Of a stretch of DNA of 13,012 nucleotides, positions 1 to 8,000 are shown piece after piece (position 1 is the first letter of the stretch; each line of letters starts with the position of its first letter). The translations under genes were made by a program, and so were the position numbers. The stretch comes from Clostridiales bacterium (GTDB taxonomy: Bacteria; Bacillota; Clostridia; Christensenellales; UBA1242), in NCBI GenBank assembly GCA_003453435.1, contig DMLH01000049.1, positions 1 to 13,012 on the forward strand. Direction: 5' to 3'. Below the pieces are notes generated by a model. That model was given only the letters and a program-made list of their open reading frames with translations, was not told the origin of the DNA and made no database searches.

Positions 1-186
1 ACGCTTAATATTTTATCTACCAAAAAATGCATAATTCCCCAGGAATATGGCCAGGAACAACTATGCTATGAGTATAAATGCACATACAATAACTACACAT
101 ATTATGTTTATATTTCAGGCAAAACAGGGCAAGAGGTTGAAACACTTAGAGTTATTAAAACAACATCTGGCAATTTGCTACAATAA
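1..186 (+). CDS. ypeB: C-terminal end of spore-germination protein YpeB (partial)
   Basis: Frame 1 is open from the window edge to a TAA at 184-186 and gives the last 61 residues of a protein whose start lies upstream. The pattern QEQLCYEYKC, then YYVYISGKTGQEVETLRVI, then a short tail with SGNLL resembles the end of clostridial YpeB as I remember it: a PepSY-like repeat of the form 'LCYEFKG...F.VYINA.TGEEE.IL.+I.T..G.L'. YpeB is a spore inner-membrane/cortex protein that stabilises and localises the cortex-lytic enzyme SleB, so sleB would be expected just upstream, outside the window. A hairpin terminator follows about 45 bp after the stop. The call rests on the C-terminal motif alone. A different PepSY-domain protein is the main alternative. 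Confidence 0.72.
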   Translation, partial: TLNILSTKKCIIPQEYGQEQLCYEYKCTYNNYTYYVYISGKTGQEVETLRVIKTTSGNLLQ

Positions 187-229
187 TCATCTTATTTACT
201 TTTAAATAAAATTAAATAACGGCATAAAT

Positions 230-252
230 AAAACAAGCGTTTCGCTTGTTTT
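230..252. terminator. Shared bidirectional terminator between ypeB and the XRE gene
   Basis: A perfect 10-bp stem (AAAACAAGCG with CGCTTGTTTT) closes on a TTT loop. On the plus strand it is followed by TTACTTTTC and serves the ypeB end. On the minus strand it lies at the very end of the XRE gene: the TAA stop (252-254) overlaps the base of the stem. The T-tracts are partly inside the stem on both sides, as is common in AT-rich tail-to-tail terminators. Confidence 0.75.
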
Positions 253-452
253 TACTTTTCTATACATAAAATATAATCACTTGTTACTTTAAATATTTTT
301 GTCATATTTATTACTGATTTAACATCTGGCAAACTTTTACCGAGTTCCCAAAGCGATATTGTATCTTGACTTACGAATAGCAAATCTGCCAATTGTTGTT
401 GCGTTAAATTTTGTTCAAGTCGCAAACTTTTAATGCATTCATTTATTTTCAC
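252..452 (-). CDS. Small XRE/Cro-CI-family HTH transcriptional regulator
   Basis: This 66-residue protein is a single HTH_3 (Cro/CI) domain with no effector domain. After a basic N-terminal helix, TQQQLADLLFV (residues 17-27) forms helix 2, SQDTISLWELGK (28-39) is the recognition helix, and the domain closes with the usual hydrophobic ending FKVTSDYIL (54-62). Such minimal proteins normally bind palindromic operators as dimers and often repress their own promoter. The start is GTG at 450-452. The nearby ATG is out of frame, and the only SD-like stretch (AAAAGG) runs into the GTG, so initiation is weak or leaderless-like. The gene is divergent from the Rho-like gene. The 152-bp interval between them carries two palindromes suited to this regulator, so autoregulation and control of the neighbour are both plausible. 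The family call is secure; the target is inferred. Confidence 0.9.
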   Translation of the reverse strand: MKINECIKSLRLEQNLTQQQLADLLFVSQDTISLWELGKSLPDVKSVINMTKIFKVTSDYILCIEK

Positions 453-462
453 CTTTTAATTA

Positions 463-479
463 TACGAAAAAATTTCGTA
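463..479. promoter_or_regulatory. Putative operator palindrome 1
   Basis: TACGAAA and TTTCGTA form perfect 7-bp arms around an AAA spacer. Its inner 15 bp match 12 of 15 positions of the second palindrome, whose centre lies 29 bp away. It sits 11 bp upstream of the XRE GTG start, a usual place for a Cro/CI-type autoregulatory operator. It also touches a TATAAT on the minus strand (464 down to 459). Assignment to the XRE protein is inference from position and symmetry. Confidence 0.6.
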
Positions 480-492
480 AAACGCCTTGCAA

Positions 493-507
493 ACGAGAAA
501 TTCTCGT
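493..507. promoter_or_regulatory. Putative operator palindrome 2
   Basis: This is a perfect 15-bp palindrome, ACGAGAA-A-TTCTCGT, with the same outer half-sites (ACGA and TCGT) and the same length as the core of palindrome 1. Two similar perfect palindromes in one divergent promoter region suggest cooperative binding of a dimeric repressor, most simply the XRE protein encoded alongside. A hairpin role in the XRE leader RNA is possible but less likely, because there is no U-tract. Confidence 0.6.
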
Positions 508-524
508 ATATAATAATGTAAAAT

Positions 525-552
525 ATTATATTTTTTTACAAAATTTAGTAAA
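525..552 (-). promoter_or_regulatory. Candidate promoter of the XRE gene
   Basis: On the minus strand a TATAAT -10 (530 down to 525) lies 16 bp from a TTTACT -35 (552 down to 547). Transcription would begin near 518 and cross both palindromes before the GTG at 452, so a bound repressor could block it. A second TATAAT closer to the gene (464-459) has no good -35. AT-rich sequence makes chance matches common. Confidence 0.4.
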
Positions 553-565
553 AAGTTGATATAAT
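535..565 (+). promoter_or_regulatory. Candidate promoter of the Rho-like gene
   Basis: A consensus TATAAT (560-565) is preceded by TG at 557-558, giving a full extended -10 (TGATATAAT). A TTTACA at 535-540 could be the -35, although the 19-bp spacing is long, which an extended -10 tolerates. The predicted start is near 572, leaving a leader of about 33 nt. The elements interleave with those of the opposing XRE promoter, so the two promoters probably compete. Confidence 0.55.
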
Positions 566-592
566 GTTTTAAATATAGTAAAATAAATAAGT

Positions 593-597
593 AAGGA
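593..597 (+). promoter_or_regulatory. Ribosome binding site deciding the GTG start of the Rho-like gene
   Basis: AAGGA ends 7 nt before the GTG at 605 but 13 nt before the in-frame ATG at 611. The spacing favours GTG as the start. The two choices differ by only two residues. Confidence 0.6.
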
Positions 598-604
598 TAA
601 GTTA

Positions 605-1936
605 GTGTATATGGAAAAGAATTATGAAAATATGGGTATTTATGATTTAAGAAATTATGCTAGAGTAATGGGTGTTCATTCTCCAACCACATTAAAAAGA
701 GCAGAACTTATTGAAAAAATAAATGAAATTATAAACGGAAAAACCCCAGATGCGAAAAAAACAAACAAGGGTAGACCACCAAGGCATAAAGCAGGTAGTG
801 AATTTGTTTTGGACTTTGTTTTGCCAAATAAGTTATTTGAAAATCAAAGCGAAGGAAGATATGCCAACTTTTTGTCAGACAATGAAAGGACGATTTTAAA
901 AAATATTTTAAGCGAAAGCAATTCGGTTTCTAACGACAACATTTTGTTTAAAGGATATTTTAAAGCGCAAAATGAAAATTATGGATTTGCTTGTTTTAAA
1001 GGATATTTAACAAAATATTACAAAGAAAACACAATTATTTTAAGCGAATTATTTAATAAGTATTGTTTAAAAGATGGTGACTATTTGGTTGGTGTTGCAA
1101 AGTATATTCCAGAAAAAAACATTTTGCTTGCAACAGAAATAAACTATATAAATGATACTAGCGTTAGCAATGAGATTGCAAGGTTAAATTACGAAAGCAT
1201 TATGCCAAAGTATCCAACAACAAAATTGCTTTTTAGCAATAATTACGATTTTGAAATAGCAAGTAAATTTTTTCCTATGGCAAAAGGCTCCAGAGTTTGC
1301 ATTAATATGGCAAATGAATTTAAAAAACTAGAATACGTTAAATGCTTATTAAATTCATTTGCTAAACTAAACAATTTAAGAACCATTTTAGTTTCAATCG
1401 ATGATAGTCCGGAAGATATAGGTTCCATAATAATGAATTGCCCAGATATTGAAGTATGTATGCTGTCCGCAAACCAAACCAGAGAGCAGTTTTTTGAAGC
1501 GGTAGAAAATTATATAAGTAATTGCAAAAATAGGTTAGAATTTAAGCAGGATGTTGCGGTTGTATTTTATAGTGCAAATAAATTCATCAGTTCTTATGCA
1601 CAAAGCCTAATTATAAGCCAGAATTTGTCTGAAAACACTGCAGATATTTTAGCAATAAACAAAGTTAAAGATATATTTAATTTAAGCCGAGGCTTAAATT
1701 TTGGAAGTTTAACAATGGTAGTGTTTGATGCACCTAAAAATGTGGTTGAATGTGCAAATTGCTATTTGCAGTTAAACAATTTGCCATATGAAAATACTCA
1801 AGTTTATTTGGACTTTAATTCCTCTTTTACAAAAAATGCAGATAAAATTTTAAGCGAAGCAGAATATAAACGCAGGCAAGAACTACTAAATGATTTTGAT
1901 GTTTCAAAAGTAAAAGATATTTTAAAAAAAATGTAA
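605..1936 (+). CDS. Degenerate Rho-like protein, predicted ATPase-dead paralogue of termination factor Rho
   Basis: The 443 residues follow the order of Rho. Residues 9-43 are a SAP-like Rho N-terminal domain (IYDLRNYARVMGV...KRAELIEKI). Residues 50-62 are a basic linker with KGRPPR, which resembles an AT-hook core. Residues 113-183 match the OB-fold primary RNA-binding domain: YGFACF stands where Rho has GFGFLR, and LKDGDYLVG where Rho has LRTGDTV.G. The bridge LNYESIMPKYPTTKL (194-208) matches 'FE.LTPLYP..RL'. In the ATPase region PMAKGSRVCI (224-233) matches PIGKGQRGLI, but the Walker A that should follow (APPKAGKT) is NMANEFKK. SIDDSPEDI (264-272) replaces LIDERPEEV, losing the catalytic Glu and the Arg. 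DVAVVFYSANKF (316-327) replaces DVVILLDSITRL, so the Walker B Asp is Tyr. FGSLTMVV survives at 366-373, while the NRSGTR arginine-finger segment is gone. The reading frame is intact, so selection on a non-catalytic role is likely. Possible roles are RNA or DNA binding, or mixed assembly with true Rho. The comparison is from memory of the Rho family. Confidence 0.75.
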   Translation: MYMEKNYENMGIYDLRNYARVMGVHSPTTLKRAELIEKINEIINGKTPDAKKTNKGRPPRHKAGSEFVLDFVLPNKLFENQSEGRYANFLSDNERTILKNILSESNSVSNDNILFKGYFKAQNENYGFACFKGYLTKYYKENTIILSELFNKYCLKDGDYLVGVAKYIPEKNILLATEINYINDTSVSNEIARLNYESIMPKYPTTKLLFSNNYDFEIASKFFPMAKGSRVCINMANEFKKLEYVKCLLNSFAKLNNLRTILVSIDDSPEDIGSIIMNCPDIEVCMLSANQTREQFFEAVENYISNCKNRLEFKQDVAVVFYSANKFISSYAQSLIISQNLSENTADILAINKVKDIFNLSRGLNFGSLTMVVFDAPKNVVECANCYLQLNNLPYENTQVYLDFNSSFTKNADKILSEAEYKRRQELLNDFDVSKVKDILKKM

Positions 1937-1992
1937 ATATTTAAAATAATAAATAAACTATGCGATTGCGGATTTTTTAAACAATGAGCAAT

Positions 1993-2023
1993 AAAAAACA
2001 CATTGATAAACAATGTGTTTTTT
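1993..2023. terminator. Bidirectional terminator between the Rho-like gene and the giant surface-protein gene
   Basis: A perfect 13-bp stem (AAAAAACACATTG with CAATGTGTTTTTT) closes on an ATAAA loop. The A/T ends supply a T-tract on either strand. It lies 57 bp after the Rho-like stop and 33 bp after the stop of the minus-strand giant gene, so it can end both transcripts. Confidence 0.88.
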
Positions 2024-2055
2024 TATTTGTATTTAGTATGTTTTACAATTAAGTG

Positions 2056-5000
2056 TTATCTTACTCTCATCCTCTTTCTAAATAAGATAAATGTAATTGT
2101 TAAACCACCCACAACAACACTTGCAACAACAATAACAATTATAGCAATTGAGTTAAGAGGTTCAACTTTTGTCACAACCAAACTTGAAATTGTGTTTCCG
2201 CTAAGTGTTTCCAGCGTGACATTGTACCTTGTGTTGCTTGATAATGTGACGGTTGCCGTGCTGTTTGCCGAAGCACTGTTAATATCCGCATAGACAACGC
2301 CGTTTATTTTTAACTGACACTCACCAATTTTAGAATAAATTTGGTAGTAGTTAAGTTCTAAAGTAATTTTCTTTGTTGTTTTGCTACCTTCTGCAATGCT
2401 TGGAATAATTAAAACATCTGAATCATTATTAATCCAAACAGAATAGGTAAATTCTGCTTCTCCAACAATTTTGTCTAGTTTGGCTTTTACAGTAATTTGA
2501 TATACACCGCTTCCACCAATACCATCGGTTAAACCAGAAATTGCAAATTTGTTTATTGAAGATGTGTTAAGAATAGATTTAATATCTTCAGTTATATCAT
2601 TATTATTTTTAACAATCTTCGTTACTTCATATCCGTTTAAACCAATATATTCGTGCATAAGTCTTGCTTCGTTAGGGTTTAAAATTGTAAATTTAACATT
2701 TGTAACAACTTCATTTGTCAAACTGCCACTTGCATCTCTATTCAAATAACCTTTTAATGTTATGTTGTATGTTCCGTATGAGTTAAATATATATGAGTCT
2801 TTTTCAACAACAGGAGAGTATGGCTCACCATTTAATGTGCAAGAAATTGTGTAAGACCTTCCGTTATTATCATTTACAAAATTTGAACGTTGTTCTACAA
2901 ACATGCTAACTTTTTCATTAAATATTGAATTATACAATCCTTTTTTACCATTTAATTTATAAGTGAAATTGTTGATTAGTGATATTTCAAGATATTCACT
3001 ATTGCCAAACAGATGTTGATTTCCTGCTAAGTCATACACATAAATTTTATATTGACCAGCAGTTTTTAATTCAATTTTACATGGTTTTTCAGCACTAAAC
3101 TCGTTTTTGTTGTACTCGTTAACAATACCCAGGTCCTTATTTTCATAAACAATTCTAACTCTTATAATATTTACAGAATTATCTATAATGCCAAACTCGT
3201 TATAGGATGGTAGTGTTAAAAGAATTTTTTCAGCATTAGATTTTACGTATTTAGAAGCGATAGAACTTGTAATAGTTTCTTCCTCGCCGTCAATAGTTTT
3301 ATATTCTGTTATTGTTGAAATGTTTTGTAGTAAGTTGCTTGTTTTTTCAATTTGAGTTAAAGCAATATATTTTTCATAACTAAAATTATCATCATCAGAA
3401 TAAATTCTGTAAACTTTTGTAGTTAAATCACTTTTTGACAAGTCCTGCTCAACCTTTAAATTTCTCTCTTGGTTAACATCAACAGTCATTTCGTAAATTG
3501 AAACGTACGTGTCAATGTTGTGCGTAGGGTGTTTTACTGGGCTAGGTGAGAGGAATATTGTAGAGCCATTGGCATTTGCCTTAACAGAGTAATAAATTGC
3601 GTCACTCTTAACATATTCAAATCTGTATATTTTTGATGCGCCCAATTCATTTGTGGCTGTTATTGTGTAAGTGCCAAATTCGTTAAATAGGAACTTATCA
3701 TCAATTACTCCATAATCTTTTGTGATTGTTATGTTTTCGTCATTTTTGTAAGTTCTTTTTGCTGTGATTGTGGTTTTTATTGGGTAAGATGCTTCGACAT
3801 CAACTTGCTCATATGATAAGTATACAAGTTTTGAAATGCTAAACTCATAGTTATCTGCATCAATATCAAAGCAGTGTTCGTGTGAACCACCATCAATGAA
3901 ATGCAATTCCGCAATTTTTGTGTAATTGTGAACGCAAATTTGATAATTTCTTTCAGCTGTATCTTTAAATACAATTAAGTAAGTATCATCACCAATTCCT
4001 ATTCCGCCTTTGCTGAATATAGAAATTCTTTCAACATTGTTTGAATTTGGTTCTGCATTTATTCTATATTCTTCAGTTATATCAACCCAGGTGTTTTCTT
4101 CACTTAAAATGTATATAGTAGGTTTACTAAATATTTTTGGTTGATATTCAAACATAACGTTTGATGATGTGTAATACTCTGCATATTTGTCAAATGATTC
4201 TTTTGAAATATCGCCAATGCTTATAGGAGCATAACTTTCATTTTTAATGTAGTTATTATCAAACACTAACATATTTTCAAAAGGTGTTTGCTTAATGCCT
4301 AGTATAAAGTTTTCTTTATATTCAATTCCAAAGTTGTCAGTATACTTAAACCAAAGGTTTCTAACTCTTTGAGAACTGTATGTAAATACATATCTAATAA
4401 CATCATCCTGAGTTGAATAATCAGTTTGTATGCTTTTATTATTGCTATCAAACTGCAGTGGTTCACTTGGTAGTGTTCCATTGTTGTCAGCCTCATAAAC
4501 CCTTAAAGTTTTTAAGTATGTTCCACCATATCTATTTGGGTCAATTGTCACAATCAAACTTGTGGAAGTTATGTTTGCATCTAATTCATATTTTTGGCCA
4601 GGTGTACGATAGTTTATATCTATTAATGCATATTTTGGCGTTGAAATATTAATTTTATAATATTTGCCAACATGTTCGGTGTCCACAATAAAGTTGTTTA
4701 TTTGCATTACTGCTTCTTCCAAATCAACAAATTGACTTCCGCTTAATGGAGATACATAAAGCGGGTCCAATTTGTTTGAATTTTCTGCCATATCAGCAAC
4801 AGTAATAATAAACCATTCACCCATATTGCGGAATCCTTTAGAATTTGTATCCGTGTCTTCCGCAAAGAACTCTGCTTTTAAATTATTAATTTCAAAGTAT
4901 GCACTTTCCATTAAGTTAAGGTGAACATCCGTTGGGATTGCTTGGCCCTCAATTATTGATGTTTCTTTGTAAACAATTTCTTCATTTACAATATCGCTTA

Positions 5001-8000
5001 ACACGTAAACTGTGTAAACTCTATAGTTATCTGCACAGTCTTTTTCAATAACTTCATAATAGCAACCTTTTTCAGGGAAGGTGAATCTAGCCACGTTTCC
5101 GTAAATTTCTGTGTATGCCTTTACAAATACATCTTGACCAAATTCATCTTTTTGCGTAATGTATAAGTTAGGGTTAAAGTTTAATCTTGTTGGTGCATCT
5201 TGTGTTTTGTTATATCTTGGGTCACCAGGAACTAAACTTTGTTGGTTAATTCCAGTGTCGTCTTTATACTTATCGTATTTTCTGTACCAAATAGATTCTA
5301 ATTCGTTTAAGTTGGTTTCTACATTAAGCAAATCTTTTTGCCAGAAGTTACTTTTTGGAGGCAACTCAAAACTAAATTCGCTGTCTACAATAAATGCATA
5401 ATTTTCAAAATTGATTACTGAACTATAATCTTCAAATTCTTCTTTTGATTCATTAATGTTTGGCAAGTAATTGTCTGAATTATATAAATTGCTAAAATTG
5501 TGTTGCGGTTTTTCATAGTCAAAGTAAATAATTTTTGTTGTGGTTAAACAGTCGCCGTAGTATTGAGGAGTATTTGTTAAATATTTAAGCACAATTTCAA
5601 TTCTGCAATTTCCAATTTCTTTGTTAATAACAGAACTAAAGTCTTCAAAGTTTATATAACGCAAACTAGTGTTTTCAGCATCACTATGAACTATTTTTGA
5701 AACGCCGGAGCGATTAATGCTGTCCTTATCACTATACAAAACAACTTTTCTGCCACTTTCAAAAATTTGAGTTATTGTAATGTCGTTTTCATTAATTTGA
5801 GAGTTAATTTTTTTATCATCTATGTTCCAAGTTAGGGATACGTTTGTACTATTTTTACTAATATAATTACTTTGACTTTCTGCTAATACTGACCAGTTTT
5901 CATTTTCAACAAAACTTGCTTGAGGAGCAGTTAAGTTAACACCCAAACTAAATTCAAGTGACGTTTTATTAATCGGCTCATCATTTTGGTCAGATATAAT
6001 TATGTAATAATTTGAGTGTGCTCCGTTAAAATGATTATTGTTGTCAAATATATCAATAGCTTTTTTAATATCATCTTCACCGTCAAAAACTTCAAAACCA
6101 ATTCTGTTAATATTAATTTTTGTAATATCAGGATCATTCAATTGTTCAAATTCTTCTAGTGTTAACAAGTCGCCATCAAGTTCTGCATTATAATTAAATG
6201 AATATTTGTAATTAGCATAATTGGAATCATTAATTTTGCCAGGTTGTCTATTAGTAGTAAATATTTCATCCACAACAAAATCTTGCAAAAAGTCCTTTCC
6301 AGAGAATGTATAACTGTTGTTTTCATTGTCATAATCACCAAATTTAAGTGAAATTGTTTCACCAACATAATGGTTGTTGCTAATTGTTTTATTCTCAGTG
6401 CTAATCAAGTTGTTTCTGTCAATGTAGAAGGTATAAAGTCTTACTTGATCTTCCATCTTTACTGTTTCATCTGTAAAGCCTTTGTATGTACGTTGTATTA
6501 CATACATTCCAGCCACAGTTGCTGTATCGCCATCAAATCTCGCATCATGCAAAGCATTAATTGGGAATTTCAACTTTGTTCTTTCAACACCTTGAATTTC
6601 ACCATTATTGGTTTCCTGAGAATATTCTTGCACAAGTTCTTCTGTGGTAAGTTCAAACATTCTTGTGTAGTTAGAACTGTAAGGGTAGTTTATATTAATT
6701 GCGCCATCATTATTTTTAAGTTCAAATGTTAAAGGATAGAACATACATTGTATGCTTGTAATTTCCAATTCACCTGCACCATCTATCCAACTAAAGTACA
6801 AGTTCTTTTTGTTGCTAACGCCATCCACATTCAATCTTTTTTCGGTGGAGTCACCAAAACTGTCAAAGTGGGAATTAGAGTTAATAATTTGAACATTTTT
6901 TTGTGGCTGGCCAGATACAAGAGCTCTTAATGCGCTTTTGTCAAATAACATTTCAACTTTGCCTGTAAAAGCATTACCCATTTGGTCAAACACTGCAATT
7001 TTAAATAAGTGTTCGTTTTCTTTAATGTTTTTTTCAAATTCATCTTGTGCTTTAATTGTGTAAGATGTATTTGTGCTTATATTGTGTGGATCGTTTGCTA
7101 CTTCACAACGATTGTTTTCATTTTTGTAATAAATTGTGATGCCTTTCTTTTGAATTTTACTTTCGTCCTTATCAGTAATTGATTTATTAATTTGGTTGCT
7201 TCCATTTATTTTAACAAGTAAATAGTTGTCTGCCCCATCACTATATATGTCAAACTGACTAATGCCAGCAACTTCTGGATTTAATTGGCTTAAAGTATTT
7301 GCGTCAACATCAAGCTTAATTCCCTTGTTTTCTCCCCAAATAATTTCTGTGTCTAGGTTTACTATATTGTCGGCACCTGATACATAACTAGGTATTTTGG
7401 TTGTTTTGCCATTAATTTTTTGTAGTAAAGCCGGAGAAGTTGTATCTTTGACTAGTCTTCTTATATATGTATTGCCTGCTTCATCTTCAAATGTAAATAT
7501 GTAAATTCCGTCACTACTCAACGCAACAGTGTTTGGCTTAAACACATTTTCAACAACTGTTGAATTATATGCAACGCCATCATTTCTTGTTGAAATTACT
7601 GCGCCGTTAGGAATTATTTTGCCATTATTCAAAATCTCTGCTTCAAAATCATTGTTTAAATTTATCGGCATAAATGTGTAAGAAACTGAAATTTTAGCGC
7701 CACTTCTTTTTCTTTGTGTGGCTTCAATTTTTTCGGCGGTTTTAGAGTCAATTGTTCCATAAATTATTGTAAATCTTTTATTGGTAAATAATTGTGTGTC
7801 CAAAATTTTCCTACTGCCATTTTCATAATAAAGTGGGCCTGAGCCGTCCTCGTAAAACTCAACAATATTTTCGCCTTCGCCAATATTCTCTTTATCAATT
7901 GTAAAGTTGGTCACAACAGATGCAGAGTATATGTATTCATAAATGGCTTTTTTTGGGTTGTAGGCATATGTGCATGGTCCATATTCAATTATCACTGTAT

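Noticed and set aside
605..1936. Calling the 443-residue gene the cell's functional rho
   Set aside because: The P-loop, Walker B Asp, catalytic Glu and arginine-finger segment are all replaced, so it cannot be assumed to hydrolyse ATP or terminate transcription.
2003..2293. Plus-strand open frame of 96 codons with hydrophobic segments
   Set aside because: It starts inside the bidirectional terminator and mirrors the C-terminal membrane helix of the giant gene. Hydrophobicity here is expected from the complement.
6370..6732. Plus-strand open frame of 120 codons antisense to the giant gene
   Set aside because: It lies wholly inside a well-supported coding gene, has no convincing ribosome binding site, and its translation is low-complexity with many Cys, Ile and Phe, as expected from the complement of an AT-rich gene.
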